In this document: positions 33,301 through 41,700 of the stretch, one piece after another | How the letters are laid out: each line of letters opens with the position of its first letter | Position numbering within the stretch: the first letter of the stretch is position 1 | Assembly: GCA_963576725.1 (NCBI GenBank) | Contig: OY755241.1 | Span: forward strand, 54,064,484-54,128,483 | Source of the DNA: Azorinus chamasolen | Taxonomy: Eukaryota > Mollusca > Bivalvia > Cardiida > Solecurtidae | Direction: 5' to 3' | DNA: 64,000 nucleotides | The notes under the pieces: model-generated | Databases searched by the model: none | What the model was told of the DNA's origin: nothing | The model's input: only the letters and a program-made list of their open reading frames with translations | Position numbers and translations under genes: made by a program

Positions 33301-35571
33301 TACATTGTAAATCTTTAACAGCAGAAAGTTGCTTAATGCAGGGCAAAAGTTATGCAGAAAACTTTTATAAGAGCTTTCTACGTGTACATATTGTTTACTG
33401 TGCATTAACCCATTCCCGCATATTTACGCCTTTTGATGCCTCTGTAAAAGTCACTTTTTGAAACCATTGTGATAAAAAGAGCATTTGCTCCTATGGAGCA
33501 AATGCTCTATTTATCAGAAGGTTTCAGTACTACATGATTCTAAATATTTTCTTTTCTCTAGTAAATGCTCCTTTTGGGTAGACTTTTTCAAAGAGGTTAG
33601 GTCTGAAATTAGCTTAAGTCGGAAAGGATTAAAACATCCAGAATTAGACTTCTTTGTATTAAGGAGAGTTTACTATATTATGAATGCAGCTTCTGATGAG
33701 AGTCTACAAGAGCTTTTTGGGGAGGAGAAAACATAGCTGATAGGAGGGACTTGTACCGCATCTACCTTCTAATAATGCATGTAGAACTCATTCTAGCAGT
33801 TCCCTTCCAATAATGCATATAGGACTCATACCAGCAACATCCTTCCAATAATGAATGTAGAAGATAAACGGGATTCATACCAGCAGATGCCTTCCAATGA
33901 TGCATGTAGTTGTATGACTCACACCAGCAACTGCCGTCCAATAATGCATGTATGACTCATTCAAGCAGGTGCCTTCCAATAATGAGTGTAGAACATAAAC
34001 AGAATTCATACCAGCAAGTGCCTTCCAATAACACATGTATGACTCATACAAGCAGCTGCCTTCCAATGATGCATGTATGTCTCATACCAGCAGCTGTCTT
34101 CCATCAAAGCATGTATGACTCATACAAGCAGCTGCCTTCCAATAATGCATGTATGACTCATACCAGCAGCTGCCTTCCAATAATGCATGTATGACTCATA
34201 CCAGCAGCTGCCTTCCATTAAAGTATGTATGACTCATACCAGCAGCTGCCTTCCAATAATGCAAGTAACACTTATACCAGTGGCTGCCTTCCATTAATGC
34301 ATGTAGGACTCATACTAGCAGTTGTCTTCTAATAATGCATCTTATCGAGGTTTACTGTCCTAGTTAGAGACAGTTTGCCATTCTACACATTAACCCTTAC
34401 AACAATGACTTTTCAAATGGACTATTCCAAACGTCAAACAGGTCATACTTATGGTGAATATTTAAGGATCCTTCTAAAGAAAAGTGTAATATGACAAACA
34501 GTGCAGACCCTGATGAGAGGGCTCCTCTACACTGTTTGCAAAGGATAATAGTGACTCGTGTCCCGCACAGTAAGGGTTAACCCATTCCCTCATACTGACA
34601 CCTTTTGACGCCTCTGCAAAAGTCACCTGTTGAACCCATTGTGATAAATAGAGCATTTGCTCCTATAGGAGCAAATGCTCTATTTATCACAATGGTTTCA
34701 AACTACAAAATTTTAAAGTTTTCATTTTCTCTAGTTAATGCTCTTTTTCAGTAGACTTATTCAAAGAGGTTGGGTCTAAAAATAGCCTATGAGGTAATGG
34801 GTTAAGCACAACTTTTAATCTCTTGCAGCATACCTAGTGAGTTATATTGCTGTTGAGGTTGGTCTTTACTGTTTATCCCTTTCCCTGTTCTACGTTTATT
34901 CCAAATTTCAATACCAACTGAATCTTCATGGAAAAAATAGTTATAACGTAATATAGAAGGTGACGCATTGTAGCCATTTTAGAAAGTGAAGAAACAGATC
35001 TATCAGTTTCCATTAGCAAACAGAGCAGATCCTGATCAGATGACTCCAATAGGAGCTATGTGATCTGCGTCTACTCTTGTTTGCAAATGCATGAAAACAC
35101 ATTTATATGAAGGAAAGGGTTAAACTGTATTTAACCCTTCGCTTGCTATTCACATCAATATACCTACCTGTAAATAGTGAAGACCCAGATGAGACAGCTC
35201 CTGCAGGAGCTGTCTCATCAGGGTCTGCACTATTTACAAGTTGATTGTGCAACGAGTGCACTCCACAGCAGTGATTGCACAGCGAAATACATGTACACAG
35301 TGAAGATATATGTAATTATACAACAAGGCATGGGTAAAGAAGGAGAAATGTATTTTAAAATTCAGCAAGCGAAGGGTTAATACAGTCTGTGTACTGTTTT
35401 TCCTCTACTGTTGGTTTATTTGTTTTCCTGGTTCCAGGTCTGAATGTGTACAGCATATTGAAGCACGAGACATTGATTCTTACCTTGCCTGCCCTCGAGA
35501 AAATTGAGAAGAAACTGCTACAATGGACCCACAAACCTCTGCCAGATGTCAAATTTAAACGAGGACTATGA
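15356..35571 (+). CDS. MRPL4: Mitochondrial ribosomal protein L4 (uL4m), 10 exons
   Basis: Exons: 15356-15427, 18690-18747, 22327-22501, 24730-24781, 26518-26635, 27567-27673, 29559-29609, 30792-30850, 32653-32726 and 35438-35571. They join in phase to 299 aa and a TGA, close to the length of animal MRPL4. The product is a structural protein of the large mitochondrial ribosomal subunit. The uL4 signature is clear in exons 5-6: KGKTRAEV, then KKTGKIRAGQIRAPQRIGGG and SHGPRGP, a basic loop that binds rRNA around the exit tunnel. The C-terminal Rossmann-like part includes LPALEKIEKKLLQW. The first 35 residues are basic and Leu/Ser-rich with a single Glu, as expected of a mitochondrial presequence. 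Exon 1 is the least certain: it was chosen for that presequence, phase 0 and the AAAG/GTTGTA donor. Exon 6 also uses a weak donor (GTTTGT). The gene shares a promoter with RPB7, and its introns are dense in MITEs. Confidence 0.95.
15677..15712. repeat. Hairpin caaagacctatg
   Basis: Arms aaagacctatg and cataggtcttt around a short loop. The same hairpin recurs at 37958-37996, so this is a dispersed family. Confidence 0.6.
17138..17736. mobile_element. TIR element with 14-bp flanking repeats in MRPL4 intron 1
   Basis: Inverted ends gggtctggaccacttcat and its near complement, followed inside by ggggtctata and cagcgatttttttcc blocks in inverted order. The right side adds a tatatgtac hairpin. The flanks cctgtggttgtaat at 17124-17137 and 17737-17750 are identical over 14 nt. 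The interior has gtgaatgggtcc motifs at both ends and no coding capacity. Superfamily not identified. Confidence 0.7.
18210..18462 (+). mobile_element. TTAA-C MITE
   Basis: TTAA at both ends, the ctccatgaatac start and the tatttatggagtaacggg end. The palindrome is partly diverged. MRPL4 intron 1. Confidence 0.8.
18970..19262. mobile_element. Pearl-like short repeat (no tandem core)
   Basis: Begins tttttagctcgtatgtttcg and ends cagctcttgtttgc. It shares the agctcg and ctcttgtt ends with the larger tandem-core elements and the body with 55402-55650. Confidence 0.6.
19280..20110. other. MRPL4 intron 2 stretch, possible decayed repeat
   Basis: The words ccgagtccc and gactcagtgcc occur near both edges in opposite sense, hinting at a decayed inverted-repeat element. 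There is no coding signal. Confidence 0.3.
20228..20560 (+). mobile_element. TTAA-C MITE with internal insertion
   Basis: The usual start and palindrome (cagaccctgatcagaagact) are present, but about 100 bp of unrelated sequence interrupts the right half before tgtttgcaaaggc. Confidence 0.6.
20635..22312. mobile_element. Pearl-like element with about ten units of about 142 bp
   Basis: Starts with a tatacccccc...gggggtata hairpin and a (GGTC)n run (20670-20702). It continues with about ten degenerate units of about 142 bp built on gaggtcactaggtcaaaggtcaaggtcacc, and ends ggggggtatac ... acatctcttgtt. The tail stops about 14 nt before MRPL4 exon 3 (22327). The unit contains direct repeats of AGGTCA. 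No ORF of note. Confidence 0.85.
22559..22987 (+). mobile_element. TTAA-B MITE split by a TTAA-A insertion
   Basis: The left part ends ...ggagcaTTAA and the right part resumes TTAActagag, exactly as in uninterrupted TTAA-B copies (ggagcattaactagag). The insert is 22626-22879. Confidence 0.9.
22626..22879 (-). mobile_element. TTAA-A MITE nested in TTAA-B
   Basis: Reverse orientation. TTAA at both sides is the duplicated target. It contains the inner palindrome and the ccaaatttcaatacctactg block. Confidence 0.92.
22984..23217 (-). mobile_element. TTAA-B MITE
   Basis: Ends TTAACCCATTCCCTCATATT and GAGGGAATGGGTTAA. Shares its left TTAA with the preceding element. Confidence 0.85.
23283..23514 (+). 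mobile_element. TTAA-C MITE, palindrome shortened
   Basis: Start TTAACCCTTTACTCCATG and end TTATGGAGTAAGGAGTTAA; only one half of the central palindrome remains. Confidence 0.8.
23545..23775 (+). mobile_element. TTAA-B MITE
   Basis: Complete central palindrome around gagcatttgctccttaggag; both terminal TTAA copies are mutated (TATAA, GATAA). Confidence 0.8.
24219..24417 (+). mobile_element. tRNA-derived SINE
   Basis: The head carries an A box tggccaagtgggta (from 24229) and a B box ggttcaaatcc (24282-24292), the spacing of a Leu/Ser-like tRNA gene. Its body runs to gatatgactg and joins directly to a TTAA-A fragment. Another copy is at 37083-37329. No tRNA fold with a paired acceptor stem is evident. 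Confidence 0.8.
24418..24645 (-). mobile_element. TTAA-A MITE truncated at the SINE junction
   Basis: The tcaaatttcaatac...gcaaacagagcagaccctg part is intact; the outer end is replaced by the SINE tail. Confidence 0.7.
24790..24977 (+). mobile_element. Chimeric MITE, TTAA-A left and TTAA-C right
   Basis: The left half, gctctgtttgctattaaatg to tttctccatgaat, is TTAA-A. It then switches to tctgatttgagtctact and ends ggaataaagggtt as in TTAA-C. It starts 8 nt inside the exon 4 donor of MRPL4. Confidence 0.6.
25033..25440. mobile_element. Family D hairpin split by TTAA-B
   Basis: The outer arm ccagataagatgcgtaaag and the half ttgtgaccact lie left; the right half agagtggtcacaacatagg lies beyond the insertion. 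The insert is 25134-25357. Confidence 0.75.
25134..25357 (+). mobile_element. TTAA-B MITE nested in family D
   Basis: Starts cattccctcataggc without its TTAACC and ends ggaggaaagggtcaa. Full central palindrome. Confidence 0.8.
26047..26264 (-). mobile_element. TTAA-C MITE
   Basis: Reverse copy with a shortened palindrome; its right TTAA is the left TTAA of the next element. Confidence 0.7.
26261..26491 (-). mobile_element. TTAA-B MITE 26 nt before MRPL4 exon 5
   Basis: TTAACCCATTCCCTCATATT start, full palindrome, gggaatgggtta end. Confidence 0.85.
26667..26920 (-). mobile_element. TTAA-C MITE
   Basis: Full-length reverse copy: TTAACCTTTTACTCC ... tattcatggagtaaatgTTAA with a cagacagctcctgtaggagc core. 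Confidence 0.85.
27289..27468. mobile_element. Family D hairpin element
   Basis: Complete: agagctacagataatgatgc ... ctatactgtgaccactcttt ... tatctggagctctg. Confidence 0.8.
28102..28437. mobile_element. Family F MITE (acagttgaacttcgatatctc ends)
   Basis: Inverted ends acagttgaacttcgatatct and agatatcgaagttcaactgt, further inner inverted blocks, and an inner hairpin aatgctgaaagctcctgtag. Probably Tc1/mariner-mobilised. Confidence 0.8.
28440..28762. mobile_element. Second family F copy, left end eroded
   Basis: Same inner order as the preceding copy; only the right terminal repeat (atcaaagttcaactg) is preserved. Confidence 0.7.
28956..29184 (+). mobile_element. TTAA-B MITE
   Basis: Start TTAATCCTTTCCTCCATTGG, full palindrome, end GAAAGGGTTAA. 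MRPL4 intron 6. Confidence 0.85.
29639..30255 (+). mobile_element. TTAA-B MITE split by a hAT-like element
   Basis: The left part ends at gataaatagagcatac..., the right end resumes gaaaggcatatttatggagg. Half of the palindrome is lost. Confidence 0.75.
29798..30225. mobile_element. hAT-like non-autonomous element with 8-bp TSD
   Basis: Ends TAGGGATGG... and ...CAACACTA (TAGNG-type termini), inner inverted ataatcgattatcg blocks. Flanked by CTAGAAAG at 29790-29797 and 30226-30233. A family D-like hairpin lies inside (about 29950-30050). Confidence 0.8.
30300..30390. mobile_element. Family E partial palindrome
   Basis: ggctgcttaatgcagggtga and its partner around gccatctaggagc; the outer cagtaaaac ends are not preserved. 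Confidence 0.55.
31765..31964 (+). mobile_element. TTAA-C MITE, first of a chain
   Basis: cttcatgaatattcatgaaa start, gcaaacagcagatcctgatc core, end ggagtaaagggTTAA. MRPL4 intron 8. Confidence 0.75.
31961..32210 (+). mobile_element. TTAA-C MITE, second of a chain
   Basis: Starts TTAATACTTTCACTGTTG, core around ctccaacaggagccg, ends at the shared TTAA. Confidence 0.75.
32207..32392 (+). mobile_element. TTAA-C MITE, palindrome deleted, third of a chain
   Basis: Start TTAACCCTTTATTCCATG, end TTTATGGAGTAAAGGGTTAA; the centre is lost. Confidence 0.8.
32389..32617 (+). mobile_element. TTAA-B MITE, last of a chain
   Basis: TTAACCCATTCCCTCATAGG ... GGAGGAAAGGGTTAA with full palindrome. Ends 35 nt before MRPL4 exon 9. 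Confidence 0.87.
33405..33632 (-). mobile_element. TTAA-B MITE
   Basis: Reverse copy with TTAA at both ends; the palindrome core gagcatttgctcctatgg is slightly imperfect. MRPL4 intron 9. Confidence 0.82.
33771..34345. repeat. Minisatellite, about 38-bp unit, MRPL4 intron 9
   Basis: About 14 units of the type gccttccaataatgcatgta + tgactcataccagcagct, some enlarged to about 45 bp. Many units contain TGACTCA. The 94-codon frame at 33910-34194 is a product of the repeat. Confidence 0.9.
34390..34580. mobile_element. Other TTAA element
   Basis: Ends TTAACCCTTAC and GTAAGGGTTAA; inner gcagaccctgatgagagggc is a relic of the common palindrome. Shares TTAA with the next element. Confidence 0.65.
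34577..34805 (-). mobile_element. TTAA-B MITE
   Basis: Complete: TTAACCCATTCCCTCATACT ... GAGGTAATGGGTTAA, perfect-looking hairpin. Confidence 0.87.
34872..35123 (-). mobile_element. TTAA-A MITE
   Basis: tatccctttccctgttctac start, ccaaatttcaataccaactg, palindrome, end gaaggaaagggTTAA. Confidence 0.83.
35130..35380. mobile_element. Other TTAA element near MRPL4 exon 10
   Basis: Ends TTAACCCTTCGCTTGC and gcaagcgaagggTTAA. Strong inner palindrome gagacagctcctgcaggagc. Ends about 58 nt before exon 10. Confidence 0.75.
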
Positions 35572-35595
35572 ATGTTTTAAATGTGTATTGACCAA

Positions 35596-35601
35596 AATAA
35601 A
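35596..35601 (+). terminator. MRPL4 polyadenylation signal AATAAA
   Basis: A canonical AATAAA lies 25 nt after the MRPL4 stop codon, followed by a T/G-rich stretch (ttgtgttttctc), giving a very short 3' UTR. Confidence 0.75.
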
Positions 35602-35765
35602 TTGTGTTTTCTCTATCATAAGCCTGTTGTCTTCTTTTTGCTAATTTTTGTTTCATACCTGCAAACAAAGTTTGATTGGAGTGGTAGGGGTCATCTTTTG
35701 GTCTGTCATGTTGTGTGGCTGCTGTCAAAGGTTTGTGGCACTAACTATTTGGACATTTTAAATTA

Positions 35766-36001
35766 TTAACCCTTTACAGTAAATTACTCCATGAATATTC
35801 ATGTAAGAAATGAAATCATGAATATTGATTAGATTATTTTTGGTTATGGCTGATGAATACATAACAGTTTGGTGATATCAGAAACTGTAGAATCAGATCT
35901 ATATTATTCCATAAGCAAACAGAGCAGACCCTGATCAGACGGCTCCTATTGGATATGTTTGCAAAGGTGTAGAAATGCGTATTTTTGGAGTAAAGGATTA
36001 A
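35766..36001 (+). mobile_element. TTAA-C MITE
   Basis: TTAACCCTTTACAGTAAATT start with a small duplication, end ttttggagtaaaggaTTAA; right half of palindrome missing. Confidence 0.78.
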
Positions 36002-36041
36002 ATGAAATCCAACCATTCTTGACAAAAAATATGGATATATG

Positions 36042-36224
36042 TAACAGAGCAACAGATAATGAAATACTAAAATAGTTATTTCTCCACCAAACTTTATGTC
36101 ATGACCACTGTAGAATCGTTACGATTATAAAGAGTGGTCACAACATGGGGTTTAATGGCAAAAATAAAGGAGTTACCGGTATTCTTGAAAATGTTTAAAT
36201 TTACACATCTTATCTGGAGCTCTG
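36042..36224. mobile_element. Family D hairpin element
   Basis: agagcaacagataatg ... tgaccactgtagaatcg ... agagtggtcacaacatgg ... cttatctggagctctg. Confidence 0.75.
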
Positions 36225-37082
36225 TATGTAACCCTGCATCTGGTCAAAACACCATTGCAAATGAATAGACCCACTCAGGCAGCTCCTGTAGGAGATATCC
36301 TTTCTTTGCTTATAGAATTACATAGAATAGATTCTAAGTTTCTGCCATGGTCAATGCTTATAGAATTACATAGAATAGATTCTACAGATTCTGCAATGGT
36401 CAAAATACTGTGTGTTTGCTATTATAAAAATTTTGCTACGGTAATACGTATTCATGATGTCATTACATGTGTTTCATACATGAATATTAATAAGAATTTA
36501 TCAATAGAAGTAAAGGGTCAATATGGTATGTGTCTTTCAACAATTATGACAGAGATAGGTCCCTTCAGCAAATGTGTTTTGCTTGAATAGGAGGCACCTT
36601 CAAGTTTTTACTGTAATACAATCTAGATGTACACATTTTTTCTTTTGGTTAATATAAATTTCTGTTGAAATATGTTCTTCAATATCCAGAGTTCAATAGT
36701 GGTAGTTTGCATATATTTGCTGATTCATAAAAAAGTTTCCCTGTTGGACAAAATAGTTATAATGAAATATTGAAGCCATTTTAGAAACTATAGAAACAGA
36801 TCTATCAAACTCCATTTATTAGCAAACGGAACAGACCCTGATCAGACAGCTCCTATAGGAGATGTCTGATCTGGGTCTACTCTGTTTGCAAATGCATGAA
36901 AACACGATTATATGAGGGAAAAGGTTAAATATCTCTTTGCACACCAGTAGTAACAATGCTACTCATCGTCTCATCAGGATCCACACACTGATTGCATTGA
37001 TGAAGAGAAATGAAGGAAATAATTATGGTTTGGTTTTTATAGGGTTTTATGTCGTTTTAACAGCTAGTACATGTGTATTTCA

Positions 37083-37329
37083 GTCTTATCACGACATCCA
37101 GCTAATTACAGTTGTAAGAAGACCCCAGAGATTCTGTACACAGAACAAATTACACTGTTTCGTGCACAGAAGAACATCTGGGTAGAACCACCGACCTACC
37201 ACAAGCTAGCTGGAAGTCTTCCTCACATGAAAAATCCAAATGCCCAGACCAGGATTCGAACCCAAGGCGGTGAGGAGCAAAGCGATTGTCAGTCTATGAC
37301 TTTAAACACTCGGTCATGGAGGCCCCTGG
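37083..37329 (-). mobile_element. tRNA-derived SINE, minus strand
   Basis: The reverse complement has the head ggggcctccatgaccgag and a B box ggttcgaatcc (37252-37262). Same family as 24219-24417. Confidence 0.78.
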
Positions 37330-37957
37330 AAATAATTATCTTTCAGACTTCCAGCAGACTTGATTTGTGTTACTTCAGTATACAGACAATGGATTAGCCT
37401 TAGGATTATTGTACTAAGTCTAAGATCATGTCTAATTCAACACATATTATGAATGTGGCATAGATGAAGCTTTCTACAGAGAAGAATTTGAAATGTTTGT
37501 TAATTCAGTAATTATAAATTTTGCATGCTGTTGGCAAATTTTGAAGACATTTGACCTGATCTTAGATCTATAGGGTTTGTCACCTAGATCTTATTGAACA
37601 AAAAAGAACATAAAAGAAACTTCAGTATGACTATGCATGTTTAAAGAGGAAGTCCCTGCAATGATCTCATATTTTGATAATTTTCAATAAGATCATAAAA
37701 CATGTTATTTGTTATTATATTGAAGATTGTCAATTTGAACTTGTATCGAAAAATTCCCCTGTGGTACAAAATAAACCGATTTAGTAGACAAAATTTCTGA
37801 AATGTATAAAGACATTACCAAATATGCACTTGAGAAAAGACAAATTTAAGATTTGCATTAGAGATTTGTATGAAGAAGTGATGAATATCCACCATTTCAT
37901 TGTAATCAAAATATGATAGCTGGTTACAGTTTTTCTTACCGTAACTAACAAGTAACC

Positions 37958-37996
37958 AAAGACCTATGAATAACGCGTGTTATCATAGGTCTTTGA
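37958..37996. repeat. Hairpin aaagacctatga
   Basis: Arms aaagacctatga and tcataggtcttt around a cgcg-containing loop; related to 15677-15712. Confidence 0.6.
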
Positions 37997-38469
37997 AGTA
38001 ACTGATTATATGGACAAATTTGCAATCAATTTGGAATATACGATTACTTCAAGTATGATCTGAAGTTTATAAACACCAAAGTAGCATACTACTTAGATGG
38101 AACACAAATACAACAGCTAGTCTATTAATTATATGTATAGATTGCAAGATGGTGTAAACTAGGATGTGAGGGTATTTTAAATAAAAAATCTAATTTCGAC
38201 TTGATATCTGCTTAGCCGATTATCTCATACAGTCACATTTGCAAACAGAGTAGACCTGGATTGGACTGTTCCTGTTGGAGTCGTCTGATCTTGTCTGCTC
38301 TGTTTGCTTAGATCTATTTCAAATAGATCTATTTCTACAGTTCCTGTCATGATCAAAATCCTTTGTTCATGAAATGTTATAATAATTCAAACAATTAATA
38401 TGCAAGCAGTCATCTATTTGATGTATTTACTGAGTAATTGGTTAAGGTTGTAGATAGTTCAATAAAATG

Positions 38470-38747
38470 CCGCTTGTCCCGGCATTAGACCCGGCCTTGA
38501 AGAAAAAGCCTGACGTCCGAGATTTACCCTAAACCGGAAATTGAACGCCGGCTTTCTTCGCAGTCGACCAAAACATTTTAACATCCTTATTGATGATATT
38601 TATCTCGCTTTCAATTGTATTTATAAGTTAAATAGCGGAAGATATCTATCCGCAACATATGTACTTGTTTTAGATATGCATGCATAATATATTTAGCTGG
38701 TCAACCACATTTTAAGAATAATACCAACGAATTGTTATACGTAAAAT
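38470..38747 (+). promoter_or_regulatory. ODR4 promoter region
   Basis: This repeat-free block just upstream of the ODR4 ATG is locally richer in G+C. It contains TGACGTC (CRE-like) at 38511-38517 and ACCGGAAA (ETS-like) at 38533-38540, the same core as in the RPB7/MRPL4 promoter but on the plus strand. Transcription start is not determinable from sequence. Confidence 0.45.
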
Positions 38748-41700
38748 ATGGGACGAACGGTTTTGGCTGACAGTCGAATCCAGGCATATGTTGACACATT
38801 GCAGCAGACAAGCTCATGGTACCTTGGATTAGTGATCGGAAAGGTAAGTTATGGACATAAATCGATATATTTCGACGATATTTGTAGCTTGTTACTTTCT
38901 AAAAGACTTAAAAACCAATCAGTATCTAAAGTTTTTTTCTGCAAGGCGTTTCGTACCCACCCCAGGAACGGGAAGTTTAAATGTTGAATATTTAACCCCT
39001 TACCTTATGTATATTCATGAAAGAAAAATACAGTTTTACTATTTATTAGGTGTTATTTTATAATGACTTGTGAACACTGGCAGAAACTATAATCGGATCT
39101 ATATCATATTCAATTTCAATAAACAGAGCAGACCCTGATCAGATGGCTCCTATAAGAGTCTACTTTTATGCAAAATCATCAAAAGCTCTGTGGAGTAAAG
39201 GAAGATTGCTCTAGTATTCAAGTTTTGACAAACAGTGCAGACTCGGATTGTACAGCTCCTGAAGGAATCAGGGTCTACTCTGTCTGCTGCTGTGTCAGTT
39301 TAATCTAAAAGTCTTGAAAATGGTGCTTATTTTAATCATAAAGCTTTACAAACTGGTTGAGAGGGCAGTCCAATTGGATGTCCAAATAATTAAGGTAATT
39401 AGGAAGTATATTGACAGCTGAACTTAGCTTCCATTTTGTTATCGGCATAGAAATTATTGTATGTATTGAACCTCAGGAGACCCTAAGTATTCAACCAAAT
39501 AAGTTTCTACTTACCGATGTTCGACTGCAAGGCCTGGTTTTCACAGATATAAATTCACTTGATCTTCTGACACTGCTGGACCAATATGGCGCCTGGAATC
39601 TTCTGAGTTCCCGCCGAAATCACCAGACTCCTCCGCAAGAGCTACTTCCGGTTGACGGGTTCTCGAGATATTAAGTAAGGTACGACGCGTCTGAGGACGA
39701 ATGCATTCAGCCACTACACTCCTCCCCACTTTATTTAAGCAGCCCCGTACCTCCTTGGTCCATGTCCAGCTTGATCTGTGCAGGGTCTGCTAGATTTCAG
39801 ACCCTGGGTGCTAAACTGGGACAGTCGTTTAACTGACTCCAGCCTATCCTACAGCCAAGACGCACCAACTTGGCCGACTACACCATTCCGTCGTCTACAC
39901 CATGGGCGGTTGCCTGTCCAGGTACAGACGTCGCGCATTCTGCAGGGTGACACCGAGAACATCCTTCCAGTCCTCCTGGCGTACGTCTGCCACCACTGCA
40001 GCCACCTGTCCTATGTTTGCAGGTGTAGACCTTTTCTGGGGTCTGAAGCTGAAGTAGGGTGCATCTGTTTCCAGAAGCAACCTACCCGGTGCCATCCTAC
40101 GCAGACACTCATAAGTGGCTACGTTCACCTCCTCCGCCAGCTTGGTTAACACTCCCGTGTAGCCAAAGTATGTGTTGGGAAAGCAGTCCAACCAACGGTT
40201 CATCAGTTGAACAGACCCAACAAAACAATGACAGTGAATCAGCCGGTTAGGACCCACTTCAGGCACACTGCGCAACAGGTAGAGTAAGGTCAGCCATGCC
40301 TGATCAGCTAGCTGTCCTTCCTGTCCCCGGCAGTGCAAAACCAGGATATGATCCGCACCCAAGTGCTTCAGCTGACGCTCTAAGCGTTCAAGCTGACTCA
40401 CCCAGGTGGACTCATCCTCCGTGAGATCGTAGCCCACTTCGCCAAATGCTACGACCTCCTTCATCGACACAAGGCTCTTGAAGGCCTCCCAGAATTCTGG
40501 TCTTTCAACCTTCTTTCTGGGATGCCACCCAATAGCCGGCACTACTCCTTGGCCCGCCCATTTACGGATTTCATCGGGCGAAGGGTAACTCTCAGGGTCA
40601 CAAAATACCCCTACAACATTATTCACCACCACCCTATATTCCTGTGGTGGTGACTGTACTCCAAGAATGGCTTTCAGGGATCGTTCCTGAAGACCAAACT
40701 TCTCCATAGTCCTGTCCAGGTGACAGTGACTGTCAAACGCCTCGGGTTTTGAGGGCAAACACAACTTCTCCTCGGCAGAAGGCTCAAACAGGCTCTTAAA
40801 TTGTTCCTGTTTATCACTAGGCAACAGTGACACTAGGGCAAGAAGTCTCTTCCAGTGAAGCAGAGACTCCACCCCATTGCCGACTGGCCTCAACAGAATT
40901 TCCCTGGGAATTGGGTCCTGCCTTTGTTCCAGCAGTTCCCTCATCCCAGTGTCCAACTGTCTATCTGGTCTTTCTGTGCTTTCTGAATAGCACACACTTT
41001 CAGCCATGCTAACTAGGTCCTTCAAGGTTTTATGCAGACCCACTAGCATCCTTTGTAGAAAAGTTAGCGCCGTCAGTCTGCGGCTCGCTACTTCCTTACC
41101 ATTAAGGGCTGGATGAAACAGCAAGGGGAGATGAGCGAGAAACGGCTTCTTCCATGACCCTGAAATGACAGATAATAATTAAATTCTCCTAGCCCTGGTC
41201 TTGCACTCTCCGCATTTAAACCTAACTATATCGAGGGCATCTGTTGGTGTGACATTCACACAGGCACCGTGGTACCATTCCGAGCAAAAGTCACATTGGA
41301 TCATAAACCTGCCTTGCCACTGTTTACGACAAAAGCAGTAGACCCTGTCATCACCTCGCACTGTATGCTCAGATCCAGGATTACTCTTCCAGTGTTTGAT
41401 CCACTGTGGGAGTTCCCGGTCTTTGCATGGCTTAATGCGGTCATGATTAACCACAAAAACTGCGTTTCTAAGCTTAACCCTGAAAAGAAAAGACGACAAC
41501 TTGGAGACGATTACTCCTGGCCCCTTCCAAGGTGGGCATAGTTTCTTACACTTACCTTTCAGGACAGCTGTATCCAGAAGGTATACCGCATCGCCTACCT
41601 CGTAGTTTCTTTCCAACAATCTCAGATCATAATCTCGTTTCATACGTCGAGTGGTCGTTTGTAACCTCTGACGTGCAGTCTCATGCGCCTTCTGCATTTC

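Larger units (their letters stand above)
35602..38470. other. Intergenic region between MRPL4 and ODR4
   Basis: Holds TTAA-C (35766-36001), family D (36042-36224), further TTAA fragments (36240-36520, 36735-36925), a SINE (37083-37329), the 37958 hairpin and a TTAA-C remnant (38225-38450). The 37,400-37,950 stretch is AT-rich with nothing I recognise. No gene. Confidence 0.6.

Noticed and set aside
33910..34194. 94-codon repetitive open frame
   Set aside because: Generated by the 38-bp minisatellite inside MRPL4 intron 9.
39895..41124. TatD ORF as bacterial contamination or a host gene
   Set aside because: It lies inside two identical LTRs, between an in-phase pol and a polypurine tract, with host exons of ODR4 on either side.
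39895..41124. Third ORF as an envelope gene
   Set aside because: No signal peptide, transmembrane helix or furin-like site; TatD motifs cover the C-terminal two thirds.
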